This document shows, piece by piece, positions 1 to 8,795 of a stretch of 64,000 nucleotides of DNA (positions are counted from its first letter, which is position 1; each line of letters begins with the position of its first letter). This stretch comes from Janthinobacterium sp051380735 (GTDB lineage: Bacteria > Pseudomonadota > Gammaproteobacteria > Burkholderiales > Burkholderiaceae_D), in the NCBI RefSeq assembly GCF_051380735.1, contig NZ_JBNYXQ010000011.1:62001-126000 (forward strand), in the 5' to 3' direction. A program made the position numbers and the translations under genes. Under the pieces are notes generated by a model. The model did not search any database. It was given only the letters and a program-made list of their open reading frames with translations, and was not told the DNA's origin.

Positions 1-2
1 AA

Positions 3-515
3 AACTTCCACGACTTCGATCCGGCACCGTGGAACGCCCTGCGCAACGCCATCACCGCCAACCCGCTGCCGGCCGAGCCAACCATTTTCGGCAGCGATAT
101 TTCGGGCGACATGGTCGCCATGACGCGCCACAACCTGCGCTGCGCCGGCGTGCGTTTCGACGTCCCGCTGAAACAGATCGAGGCGCAGGAAGTCAAGCCG
201 CCGAGCGACGTGGCCGGCATCATGCTGACCAACCCGCCTTATGGCGAACGTATCGGCGTGCGCGGCGACAGCAGCTTGCCCGAAGATGAACTGTCGACGT
301 CCTTCTACTCGGCCATGGGCACCACCCTGAAACAGCGCTTCGCCGGCTGGACGGTGTTCCTGTTTACGGCCGACCTGGGCCTGCCGAAACTGCTGCGTTT
401 GAAAGAAGCGCGCAAGACGCCGTTTTTCAATGGCGCGCTGGAATGCCGGTTGTTCCGTTTTGATATGGTTGCGGGTTATAACCGCCGCGAAGAAGCCAAA
501 CCTAAAAACACCTGA
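3..515 (+). CDS. class I SAM-dependent RNA methyltransferase (THUMP type), 3' part only
   Basis: The gene runs in from the left edge; only the last 170 residues are present, ending at a TGA at 513-515. The fragment carries an NPPYGERIG motif, the N/D-P-P-Y signature of N6-adenine and N2-guanine methyltransferases that contacts the base to be methylated. It also has a methyltransferase-like C-terminus rich in aromatic and basic residues. This matches the catalytic half of YcbY/RlmL-type enzymes that methylate N2 of a guanine in 23S rRNA. The THUMP RNA-binding domain expected upstream lies outside the window, so the exact rRNA target cannot be settled. Confidence 0.8.
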   Translation, partial: NFHDFDPAPWNALRNAITANPLPAEPTIFGSDISGDMVAMTRHNLRCAGVRFDVPLKQIEAQEVKPPSDVAGIMLTNPPYGERIGVRGDSSLPEDELSTSFYSAMGTTLKQRFAGWTVFLFTADLGLPKLLRLKEARKTPFFNGALECRLFRFDMVAGYNRREEAKPKNT

Positions 516-547
516 TCAATTCTTGGTTTTAACCCAAGGCAGAAACC

Positions 548-574
548 GGGGTCGGACCCGCCGGGTCCGACCCC
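548..574. repeat. GC-rich perfect inverted repeat
   Basis: Two 12-base arms (548-559 GGGGTCGGACCC and 563-574 GGGTCCGACCCC) are exact reverse complements around a GCC spacer. It lies between the methyltransferase stop and the MFS gene. No T-run follows, so it is not a classical intrinsic terminator. From memory, similar GTCGGACCC-type palindromes recur between genes in Oxalobacteraceae, so this may be one copy of a dispersed REP-like family. The palindrome itself is certain; its membership of a family is not. Confidence 0.7.
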
Positions 575-643
575 AGCATTTTCGCCGTTGGGGTGCACGC
601 TCGCATCACCCCTACTTTCTTAGTGGCATACATTTTGGACCCC

Positions 644-1939
644 ATGCTCCCCATCCCACCGGCCGATTTGCCGCCCGATCCCGTCACGCCCGTGCCACCC
701 CCTGTTCCCAGCCATATGGCGCCACTGAGCCGTGGTGCGCTGGCCGTATTATTGGCTGGCATGTCGATGCTGGGCCCTTTGTCGATCGATACCTATCTGC
801 CGGCCTTCGGCGCCATCCAGGATTCTTTGCAGGCGACGCCGCTGGAAGTACAGCAGTCGCTGACGTTTTACATGCTGGCCTTTGCCGGCATGGTGCTGTG
901 GCATGGGGCCTTGTCTGACGCCTTTGGCCGGCGCAACCTGATCCTGGTGTCGCTGGCCATGTTCGCCATCGGTTCGCTGGGCTGCGCCTCGGCCCATACC
1001 GTGCATTACCTGTGGTTCTTCCGCATGCTGCAGGGCGTGTCGGCCGGCGCTGGCGTGGTGATCAGCCGCGCGATTATCCGCGACCTGTATGCCGATGCGG
1101 CCGCCGCCCGGCTGTTGTCGCTGGTGACGATGATCTTTTCGATCGCGCCGGCCGTCGCGCCCATCCTCGGCGGCTGGATCGTGATCTGGTTCGACTGGCG
1201 CTCGATCTTCCTGTTCCTGGCGTTTTATACGGTGATCCTGCTGGCTTTTTGCTACTGGCGCCTGCCCGAGACCTTGCCGCTGGATAAGCGCCAGCCTTTC
1301 AACCCGCGCTTTCTGGCCAGAAGCTACAGCGAGATCCTGCGCTCGCCGTTGTTCCATCTCAAGGCCGGCATCGTCGCCCTCAATTTTGGCGGGCTGTTCC
1401 TGTTTATCACGGCCGCGCCGGAAATGCTGCCGCACCAGCTTGGCCTGGGGCCGTCACAGTTCGCCTGGTTGTTTATCCCTTGCGTGAGCGGAATTTTTTT
1501 CGGCGCCATGGCCGCCAACCGCATCGCCGGCAAAATGACGTTCGTGCGCCAGATCGGCATCGGCTTTGCCTTTCTGCTGTGCGCGGCCAGCGTCAACGTG
1601 GTGTTCCACCTGTTTTTGCCGCCATCGCTGCCATGGAGTGTGCTGCCGCTGTTTTTCTACACCTTCGGCATGTCGCTGGTCGGACCGGGCGCCACCCTGC
1701 TGGCGCTCGACCTGTTCCCGCACATCCGCGGCACGGTCGCCTCATGCCAGGCCTTTGCCACCACCCTGATGGGCGCCATCGTTGCCGGTGTTATTTCGCC
1801 AATGTTGTCCGGTTCCGTGCTGTGGCTGGCCTCCGGCCAGCTGGCCATGACGGGGCTGGCGCTGGGCTTGTGGCTGATCTCGCGGCGTTTTCGTCACCGT
1901 CTGCTGGAGCCGTTGAAGCTGAGTGCTGGAGCGCGCTAA
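644..1939 (+). CDS. MFS drug exporter, Bcr/CflA family
   Basis: Predicted inner-membrane proton antiporter with about 12 hydrophobic segments, related to the bicyclomycin/chloramphenicol exporters Bcr and CflA. Visible hallmarks are the GPLSIDTYLPAF first helix, GALSDAFGRR (MFS motif A in the first cytoplasmic loop) and GAGVVISRAIIRD in helix 4-5. The first about 25 residues are proline-rich. No start has a good ribosome site: GTG 593, ATG 644 and ATG 716 all fit, and 716 would give 407 residues, close to the family norm. The gene stands alone. The substrate cannot be predicted. Confidence 0.85.
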   Translation: MLPIPPADLPPDPVTPVPPPVPSHMAPLSRGALAVLLAGMSMLGPLSIDTYLPAFGAIQDSLQATPLEVQQSLTFYMLAFAGMVLWHGALSDAFGRRNLILVSLAMFAIGSLGCASAHTVHYLWFFRMLQGVSAGAGVVISRAIIRDLYADAAAARLLSLVTMIFSIAPAVAPILGGWIVIWFDWRSIFLFLAFYTVILLAFCYWRLPETLPLDKRQPFNPRFLARSYSEILRSPLFHLKAGIVALNFGGLFLFITAAPEMLPHQLGLGPSQFAWLFIPCVSGIFFGAMAANRIAGKMTFVRQIGIGFAFLLCAASVNVVFHLFLPPSLPWSVLPLFFYTFGMSLVGPGATLLALDLFPHIRGTVASCQAFATTLMGAIVAGVISPMLSGSVLWLASGQLAMTGLALGLWLISRRFRHRLLEPLKLSAGAR

Positions 1940-2396
1940 CGTGCGCGGATACAACAGCGTTTGCGTTATAGTCCGTGCCCGCTACCCCTGAAGTGGCGCG
2001 GGCCGATAGAATCGCTGATGTCGTGGCAGTTTCGCTGTGCTAAGGTCACTGCTGACGGTATTGCTGCATTAAATCGTATGGCAAGCGTGATCCTCACCGA
2101 TGTAAAACGTTGCATAAAGAAAATACTATCGCCCTTTTATTCTGGCTTCGTGTGGTACACGTGGAGCAAGTTAAGTTTTTAATACAAGTAAAAAATGTTA
2201 AAATCTCGCGGCATTGTTTTTTGACGCTGAAAATTGTAGCTGTCGAATCATCGTTATTCTTTAGCGGCGAACTGTTGTATGGCATAGCTTCGTGCCCACA
2301 GTTGGCCTTTTCTTGTTTCTTGCAAGTCTCTCAGGTGCGTGCATCCCTGAACACCTTGCCGGGAATGCCAGTTTCAGTAATGTTAGGTAGTCGGAT
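1940..2396. other. intergenic leader of the exopolysaccharide locus
   Basis: 457 bases without a convincing gene; the short frames here lack ribosome sites and protein-like composition. The stretch from about 2150 to 2280 is AT-rich and is the natural place for the promoter of the export genes. A possible -35 TTGACG lies at 2221-2226, but no good -10 follows at the right distance, so no promoter is assigned. The long untranslated leader before 2397 leaves room for regulation. Confidence 0.4.
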
Positions 2397-5300
2397 TTGT
2401 TAAGCGCACTCAGAAAATCAGTGAAATATACGTGGTGTGGCTGCCTGATCCTGGGCGCGCCATCAGCCATTGCGGCCACCCCCAACCATGGCGGCCAGTC
2501 GGGCTATATCAATATGCCGAGTGCCGTGGTGGAAACCGATGGTACCTTCAGCATGGGCTACAGCTATGACAGCCCGTATGGGCAGTTGTGGGTAACGTCG
2601 AGCATCTTGCCGTTTCTGCAGGTGACGGGGCGTTATGTGTCGATTACGGGAATTCCCGCATTTGGCAATAGTCTTACTGATCCGGAGTATGGCAAAGGTT
2701 ACGGTCGCTATAAAGACAAGGTTGCCGATGGCAAGCTGCGCTTATGGGCGGAAGGCGACTGGATGCCTTCAGTGGCCGTCGGCGCTACCGATTTGTTCGG
2801 TACGGAGTTGTTCAAAGGGCAGTACATTGTTGCTACCAAAACCTTTGGCGCCACCAAGAATTTCGAAGCGAGTCTGGGCTATGCCCACCGTCGCCCGAAT
2901 GGTGTATTTGCCGGCGCGCGCTGGACGCCCACCAGCCTCCCTCGCTGGTCAATGGTGGCGGAATATGACGCCACCAACTATGCCAAAGATTTTTCTGCCG
3001 CCGCAACTGGGGCTGCTGCCCGCAACAAGGGCGCATCAGTGGGTATCGAATATCGATGGGGCTGGCTAGCCTTGCAGGCTGCCCGCAGCCGCGACCAGTT
3101 CAGCGTGAATGCCTTTGTCAGTATTCCATTTGGCGAACGCGAATTTATTCCCAAGATTTTTGAGCCAGCTTATTTTGTCGATGACAAGAACCCGCCACCA
3201 CGCCCGAGCAAGGAAGAATGGCGCAGCGATGCCGGCTATGGCGCCGATCTGGTCAACGCACTGGTCAAGCAGGACTTCAAGAATATCCGCGTGCAGCAAG
3301 AGGGCAATACACTGGCCCTGACCCTGACCAACAGCCGCATTTCCAATCTGGGACGTGCAGTAGGCCGCGCCGCGCGCACGGCGGTGGCATTTACGCCGGC
3401 CGGCACGACGACCATCCGTATTACGTATACCCAGCTCGACCAGCCGATCGCCACCTACGAATTTTTCGACCTGCCCAAGCTGAATGACTATTTTGCCGGC
3501 AAGATCGATCGCAAGGCTTTCCTGGACGTAGTGCTGCTGCGCTATCCGGAAAAGAGCGATGTGATCCAGGACAAGCAGCAGGCATGGCTGAACGAATTCC
3601 TTGATCGGCCTGCAGCGAGCAAGCCTTCCGTTGTGGCTGCACCGCTGATGGTGGCCGCGCCTGTCGCCGTGCCATCGCCATCGTCATCGCCAGCAGAACC
3701 CGCTGCTGCCATGCCGGTGCCATCAGTGGTTGCGGCTGCCAATGCCGTCAAGACCGATGGCAAGCTGGCCGTCGGTGTTGGTGTCGACGGTGATATGGTA
3801 CAGATCAAGTCGATCGACCGCGAAGGCAATCGTTTCAAGATCGCCCCCAAAGTGGGCTTCTTTTTCAACGACCCCAGCGGCGCCTTCAAGTACTCGATTT
3901 CCGCCGTGGCCAATTATGACCAGCGCCTGGGCGATGGCCTGTACTTGAATGGTGCTGCCAGTTTGCAGCTGCTGGAGAATGTTTCAGACGTCAAGCAGCG
4001 ATCGAACAGCAACTTGCCGCACGTGCGCAGCGATGTTGCTGAATATCTGCGCGGCGACCGCCTGACCTTGAGCCGCATTCTGCTCAATAAATATGACAAC
4101 CCGGCCGAGCGTGTGTATACCCGCTTGTCAGCCGGTTTGTACGAAGACATGTTCCGCGGCGTTGGCGGCCAGGTGTTGTACCTGCCGAAAGACAAACGCT
4201 GGGCCGCCGACCTGGCTGTTGACGCGCTGCAGCAGCGCGGCTTTGATGGCATTCTGTCAACGCGGGACTACAAGACCGTTACCGCACTGGGCTCGCTACA
4301 TTACCGCTTGCCTCACGATATGACCGTTACCGCGCGTGCCGGTCGCTTCCTTGCCAAGGACACTGGCGTGCGCCTGGAATTCAAGCGCCGCTTCCAGTCC
4401 GGCATTGAAGTCGGTGCCTGGTACACGCATACCAACGGCAACGATATCACCATGCCTGGCACGCCGTCCAAACCGTACCAGGATCGCGGCATTTTCCTGT
4501 CGCTGCCATTGAACAGCATGCTACCGATGGATACCCAGGCCAACGCCGGCTTTGCCATCTCGCCATGGACACGCGACATAGGCCAGATGGTGGCGTCACC
4601 TGGCGACCTGTACGACATGATCGAACGCCCGCGTGCCGATATGAACAGCTACGATGGCCTGGGTAATTTTGCCGAGCGCCCCGACGAGCAGAACCTGCCT
4701 GCCGTCAACCCGCCAGACCGTCCATTTGTCAGCCCGTGGCCAGCCATGCGTGCCCGTTTGGAGCAATCGTCCTCGGCAGTGCCAAGCGCCCCTGAATGGC
4801 TGAAGGCCACTGCGGTAGTCAGTGGCGTGGTACTGGCCTCTGCGCTCAGCGACAAACCGGTTGACCGTTTCGTCAAGAAGCACCAGAACTCCACCTCGTT
4901 CCGCAACTGGGACAAGCTGGGCAAGGCCATGCCCTTCGCATTGGTCGGTGCCGCTGGCGCCGCCTTTGCGCTTGGTGACGACCGCATGCAGAACACCGGC
5001 TTGATCTCGATGCAGTCAGTGGCTGCCGCAACCGGCCTGGCGCTGGTTGGAAAATATGCGATTGGCCGTGCGCGCCCTGGCGAAGAGCGCGGTCCGTGGA
5101 GCAGTGTCGGCGATGGCAAGAAGCGTTCCGATGCCTCCTTCCCGTCGGGCCATTCCACCATCAACTTCGCTGCTGTAACGCCATTTGCCAAGGAATATGA
5201 TGCACCATGGTTATATGCGGTGGCAGCAGTTGGTTCTGCTGGCCGTGTGGTCGGACGCAAGCATTGGGTATCCGATACCGTCGCTGGCGGTTTCATTGGC

Positions 5301-5411
5301 TATGCCATGGGCACCTGGTTGTGGAATGCACAGCGCGACCAGAGCAAGTCGGGGCTGTTGATCAATCCGGGTCCAAAGGAAGTCAGCGTGACCTGGCAGA
5401 CCAAATATTAG
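2397..5411 (+). CDS. YjbH-domain outer-membrane exopolysaccharide protein fused to a PAP2 phosphatase
   Basis: A 1004-residue exported protein. Residues 1-26 form a signal peptide (cleavage after AIA). Residues about 30-720 resemble YjbH/GfcD, the large predicted beta-barrel lipoprotein of exopolysaccharide operons, but no lipobox cysteine sits at the cleavage site. Residues about 795-1004 form a complete PAP2 (type 2 phosphatidic acid phosphatase) domain: K886-x6-R893-P894, P916-S-G-H919 and R950-x5-H956-x3-D960, so both catalytic histidines are present. A proline/alanine-rich linker lies near 415-450. The protein ends in an aromatic residue after an amphipathic stretch, as barrel proteins often do. 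TTG start. It is first in the export gene run with the SLBB protein. Periplasmic dephosphorylation of a lipid-linked or polymer-linked phosphate is inferred. Confidence 0.82.
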   Translation: MLSALRKSVKYTWCGCLILGAPSAIAATPNHGGQSGYINMPSAVVETDGTFSMGYSYDSPYGQLWVTSSILPFLQVTGRYVSITGIPAFGNSLTDPEYGKGYGRYKDKVADGKLRLWAEGDWMPSVAVGATDLFGTELFKGQYIVATKTFGATKNFEASLGYAHRRPNGVFAGARWTPTSLPRWSMVAEYDATNYAKDFSAAATGAAARNKGASVGIEYRWGWLALQAARSRDQFSVNAFVSIPFGEREFIPKIFEPAYFVDDKNPPPRPSKEEWRSDAGYGADLVNALVKQDFKNIRVQQEGNTLALTLTNSRISNLGRAVGRAARTAVAFTPAGTTTIRITYTQLDQPIATYEFFDLPKLNDYFAGKIDRKAFLDVVLLRYPEKSDVIQDKQQAWLNEFLDRPAASKPSVVAAPLMVAAPVAVPSPSSSPAEPAAAMPVPSVVAAANAVKTDGKLAVGVGVDGDMVQIKSIDREGNRFKIAPKVGFFFNDPSGAFKYSISAVANYDQRLGDGLYLNGAASLQLLENVSDVKQRSNSNLPHVRSDVAEYLRGDRLTLSRILLNKYDNPAERVYTRLSAGLYEDMFRGVGGQVLYLPKDKRWAADLAVDALQQRGFDGILSTRDYKTVTALGSLHYRLPHDMTVTARAGRFLAKDTGVRLEFKRRFQSGIEVGAWYTHTNGNDITMPGTPSKPYQDRGIFLSLPLNSMLPMDTQANAGFAISPWTRDIGQMVASPGDLYDMIERPRADMNSYDGLGNFAERPDEQNLPAVNPPDRPFVSPWPAMRARLEQSSSAVPSAPEWLKATAVVSGVVLASALSDKPVDRFVKKHQNSTSFRNWDKLGKAMPFALVGAAGAAFALGDDRMQNTGLISMQSVAAATGLALVGKYAIGRARPGEERGPWSSVGDGKKRSDASFPSGHSTINFAAVTPFAKEYDAPWLYAVAAVGSAGRVVGRKHWVSDTVAGGFIGYAMGTWLWNAQRDQSKSGLLINPGPKEVSVTWQTKY

Positions 5412-5484
5412 TGGTATTTGAAAATCGGGCGCTGCATCTGCATCGCACACTGACACAACATTATTTTTCCAGACAAAGACCAGC

Positions 5485-7440
5485 ATGAAAAAGCAATTAC
5501 GCCTTCCCCAGCCTTTCGTGAAACACATGATTGTTTCTGCTTGCTTGTTGGGAGCAAGCTCTACGTTCGCTTTCGCGCAAGAATTCAGCACCAACGATCT
5601 CTTCAACAGGGCGCAGTCGTCCGACAGGGCGCAGTCATCCGACAGGGACCAGTCATCCGACATGGCGAAGTCGCCCGACATGGCGCAGTCGTCCGACCCA
5701 CGCAGTTTGCCAGCGATACGCAGCCGTGCGCAATCGCGTCAAGTGGTGAATCCGGTAGCCAGCAGGCCAGCCAAGCGTGTTGAACTGGAAGTTGGACCGT
5801 TCCAGACCTACGTGGCTGGCGTGACGGGCAAGGACCTGAAGATTTTCGGCAAGGATCTATTCAATGATGTGCCTTCCACTTTTGCGCCGTTCGATAGTGC
5901 GCAGGTCAATCAGGACTACGTCATTGGCACAGGCGACGAACTGCAAGTACGTGGATGGGGTATGGTTGATATTGATGTCAGCGCCACAGTTGACCGCAGC
6001 GGAGCCATCTTTATTCCACGCGTAGGCTCCGTAAAAGTCAGCGGTGTGCAATACAAAGATCTGCAGGGTTACCTGAAAAAGGCCGTTGGCAAAATCTATA
6101 ATAACTTTGAACTGACCGCCAGCATCGCCCAGACTCGTGCGGTGCAGATTTATGTCGTTGGCCACGCCGTACGCCCCGGCACCTACACCTTGAGCGCCAT
6201 GAGCACCTTGCTGAATGCCTTGTTCACTTCGGGTGGCCCGGATGCAACAGGTAGCATGCGCAATATTCAGCTCAAGCGCGGTGCACAAACCATCAGCACG
6301 TTCGATATGTACGACATGCTGGCCAAAGGCGACAAGAGCAGCGACATGACGCTGCGCGACGGTGACGTGATCTACATTCCGGAAGTTGGCCCGCTGGTTG
6401 CCTTGACCGGTAACGTCAAGCAGCCAGCTATTTTCGAATTGAAAGGCCCTGCCAATTTGAGCGATGTACTGACTTGGGCAGGCGGCTTTGATTCGGCGGC
6501 GGAAACCAAGCAAGTCATTGTTGAAAAAAATGTCGACAATCAATACAAGACAGTAGTTGAACTGGTCGCAGACCGTGCTGTTACCAGCAGTCAGCTGGCT
6601 GGCGTTTCTGTGAAACCTACCGATGTGCTGCGTGTATTCGCGCCGGGTGCGGTACCGGTACAGGCACAAATTCAGAATGAATATGTGCGTGTCAGCGGTG
6701 AAGTCAAACAGAGCGGGATTTTTCTGCTAAAAAAAGGCGAGACTCTGAGAGAGCTCGTGGCACGTGTAGGCGGCCCCAATGAAAATGGCTATCTGTATGC
6801 GACACAGCTGAATCGAGAATCCGTACGCCGCGCTCAACAAATCAAGTTAAATGAGGTAGCTGATCGGTTTGAGCGGGACCTTGAATCGAACGCTACCCAG
6901 CGCATAAGTTCTGCTGCTGATCAGGTCAATGCCGCTAAACTTGCCGCAGAAGCTGAGCAGCAGCGCCGCATTGTGCAAAAGCTTCGCACTGTTAAAGCGG
7001 AAGGCCGTATAGTTCTCGATTTGCCAGGCCTTGACACCCAAGTGAAAAACCTGCCTGATTTACCATTGCAGGACGGTGACAGCATTTTTGTACCACGACG
7101 GCCTGGCACTATTGACGTATTGGGTTCGGTATTCCAGCAAAACGCTTTTGTATATCACCCACAACGCGCCGTCAGTGACTATGTCCAACAAGCAGGTGGC
7201 GTTACTGTTACAGCCGATAAATCTGAAATGTATGTAATTCGTGCTGACGGGACGGCGAAAAGTGCACAGAGCTCAGGATGGTTCAGTGGTGTTGGTAGTA
7301 CCACACTAAACCCTGGGGATACAGTGGTAGTGCCAGAAAAAATTGATCGCAGTACCTTTATGCAGAGTTTGAAAGAGTGGACTTCCATATTCTATCAGTT
7401 TGGTTTGGGCGCCGCCGGGTTGAAAGTATTGAAGGAATAA
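5485..7440 (+). CDS. SLBB-domain polysaccharide export protein (Wza-like, long form)
   Basis: Predicted periplasmic/outer-membrane export channel subunit for the polysaccharide. Residues 1-32 are a signal peptide ending AFA before QEF, with no lipobox. A repeat of five hexapeptides follows (see 5611-5700). The polysaccharide export domain begins near residue 145 with DYVIGTGDELQVRGWG, and several SLBB beta-grasp domains follow, each ending in a DGDxIxxP-type strand (for example near 290 and 530). At 651 residues it is longer than Wza (about 380) and closer to the long SLBB proteins of other betaproteobacterial EPS loci. It lies 73 bases after the YjbH gene and 43 bases before the Wzz gene, so the three probably form one operon. 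Confidence 0.88.
   Translation: MKKQLRLPQPFVKHMIVSACLLGASSTFAFAQEFSTNDLFNRAQSSDRAQSSDRDQSSDMAKSPDMAQSSDPRSLPAIRSRAQSRQVVNPVASRPAKRVELEVGPFQTYVAGVTGKDLKIFGKDLFNDVPSTFAPFDSAQVNQDYVIGTGDELQVRGWGMVDIDVSATVDRSGAIFIPRVGSVKVSGVQYKDLQGYLKKAVGKIYNNFELTASIAQTRAVQIYVVGHAVRPGTYTLSAMSTLLNALFTSGGPDATGSMRNIQLKRGAQTISTFDMYDMLAKGDKSSDMTLRDGDVIYIPEVGPLVALTGNVKQPAIFELKGPANLSDVLTWAGGFDSAAETKQVIVEKNVDNQYKTVVELVADRAVTSSQLAGVSVKPTDVLRVFAPGAVPVQAQIQNEYVRVSGEVKQSGIFLLKKGETLRELVARVGGPNENGYLYATQLNRESVRRAQQIKLNEVADRFERDLESNATQRISSAADQVNAAKLAAEAEQQRRIVQKLRTVKAEGRIVLDLPGLDTQVKNLPDLPLQDGDSIFVPRRPGTIDVLGSVFQQNAFVYHPQRAVSDYVQQAGGVTVTADKSEMYVIRADGTAKSAQSSGWFSGVGSTTLNPGDTVVVPEKIDRSTFMQSLKEWTSIFYQFGLGAAGLKVLKE
5611..5700 (+). 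repeat. five tandem 18-bp repeats coding for a hexapeptide
   Basis: Units start at 5611, 5629, 5647, 5665 and 5683. Each encodes a version of A-Q-S-S-D-R/M (AQSSDR, AQSSDR, DQSSDM, AKSPDM, AQSSDP). They sit just behind the signal peptide of the SLBB export protein, before its first folded domain. The unit length is a multiple of three, so copy number can vary without shifting the frame. Confidence 0.9.
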
Positions 7441-7483
7441 TCTTCGGGTTTGCATCGTCGAATGAAAATTGTTAGGGTGGATA

Positions 7484-8713
7484 ATGGTTGATATGATTAA
7501 AGATAATAATATGAATGAGAATGGAATCATCAATAATGAAAAAATTGACGATGATATTCATTTAATTGATTTTTTAATCGTTCTCGCAAGGCGAAAAAAA
7601 ATTATATTTGGTTCAGCTATCTTTTTTGGTGCTGCCGCACTGCTTGCAGGCGTACTTATGACTCCAATTTTTACCGGCAGAGCAGTCATCCTCCCACCTC
7701 AGCAACAGCAGAGTTTTGGCGTAGCAGCAATGTTGGGGCAAATTGGTGGCTTGAGTTCAGGCGCTGGTGCTCTTGCAGGCTTGAAGAATCCAAACGATAT
7801 TTATGTGGGAATGCTTGAGAGTAGGACGATTTCATATGCTCTGATAAATAAATTTAAGTTATTGGATCGCTATGAGGTCGATACCTACTCTTCCGCTGAA
7901 AAAAAGTTACGTGAAAAAACCAATATTGTTAATGCTAAAACTGGATTGATATCGATTCAGGTTGAAGATTCAGATCCGAAAATTGCAGCCGATATGGCTA
8001 ATACTTATGTCGAGGAACTTGCAAAATTAACACGTGGCTTAGCTATAACCGAAGCTTCACGACGTCGATTGTTTTTCGAAGGTAAATTAAGCTCTGCCAA
8101 AGATGAATTAGCAAAAGCTGAAATGGCAATGAAAAAAATGCAACAAAATACTGGTGTAATTCAGTTAGATGGTCAAGTTAAAGAAATTATTGCGAGTATG
8201 GCGCAGTTGCAGGCGAACATTGCTTCAAGGGAAGTGCAGTTAGCTGCAATGCGGAGTTTTGCTACATCTAATAATCCGGAATATCAGAAATTGCAGAATG
8301 AGATCTCAGCCTTAAATGGTCAATTAGGCAATTTGAAACGGGAGAAGTTTAAGAAGGATGGTGGAATAATGACATCATCTGGTGAGATTCCTGAAGTGGG
8401 TATAGAATATATTAGAGTCCTTCGTGATGTTAAGTATAATGAATCTATTTTTGAGTTAGTTGCAAAACAATTTGAGTTGGCGAAAATAGATGAAGCTAAA
8501 GATTCGACTTCTATTCAGGAATTGGATAGAGCAATTCCGGCAGAACGAAAATCAAAACCAATGAGGTTTGTTTTGCTAATTTCTGGAACTCTCGGTGGTG
8601 GGATTTTTGGTATATTAATTGCATTGTTCCGTGAAATGTATGTTCGTTCAAGAAAAAATAAAGCAATGGCCAAGCGCTGGGATGAATTATCTATAGCCTT
8701 GCGCATGCGTTAA
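7484..8713 (+). CDS. Wzz/GumC-type polysaccharide chain-length determinant
   Basis: Inner-membrane co-polymerase, 409 residues. A cytoplasmic N-terminus is followed by a first membrane helix at about 40-60, then the proline-flanked Wzz segment with VILPPQQQQ and a GGLSSGAGALAG stretch. A long helical periplasmic region (about 170-330) precedes the C-terminal membrane helix at about 368-388. There is no Walker-type tyrosine kinase domain, so it is a pure chain-length protein. Start chosen at ATG 7484 behind AGGGTGG at 7474-7480; TTG 7469 and ATG 7493 or 7511 are alternatives. Codon use turns markedly AT-rich here compared with the upstream genes. Confidence 0.87.
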   Translation: MVDMIKDNNMNENGIINNEKIDDDIHLIDFLIVLARRKKIIFGSAIFFGAAALLAGVLMTPIFTGRAVILPPQQQQSFGVAAMLGQIGGLSSGAGALAGLKNPNDIYVGMLESRTISYALINKFKLLDRYEVDTYSSAEKKLREKTNIVNAKTGLISIQVEDSDPKIAADMANTYVEELAKLTRGLAITEASRRRLFFEGKLSSAKDELAKAEMAMKKMQQNTGVIQLDGQVKEIIASMAQLQANIASREVQLAAMRSFATSNNPEYQKLQNEISALNGQLGNLKREKFKKDGGIMTSSGEIPEVGIEYIRVLRDVKYNESIFELVAKQFELAKIDEAKDSTSIQELDRAIPAERKSKPMRFVLLISGTLGGGIFGILIALFREMYVRSRKNKAMAKRWDELSIALRMR

Positions 8714-8729
8714 ATTAAATTTAATTTAA
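8710..8729. repeat. perfect 20-bp A/T palindrome over the wzz stop codon
   Basis: The 20 bases starting at 8710 read identically on both strands and include the TAA stop of the chain-length gene. They are followed by AT-rich DNA before the CDP-sugar genes. It could form a weak RNA hairpin between export and sugar genes, or may simply reflect the A/T-rich composition. Confidence 0.5.
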
Positions 8730-8795
8730 AATATTTTGTCGTTTAATTATAATATTTATATATCGATATAGTTTATCGTATTTATCGGGGGAAAG

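Noticed and set aside
1961..2182. 73-codon frame upstream of the export genes
   Set aside because: No ribosome site, no conserved features, lies in the presumed promoter region.
5611..5700. Possible CRISPR-like array
   Set aside because: The units are contiguous coding repeats without spacers; no CRISPR array is seen anywhere in the window.
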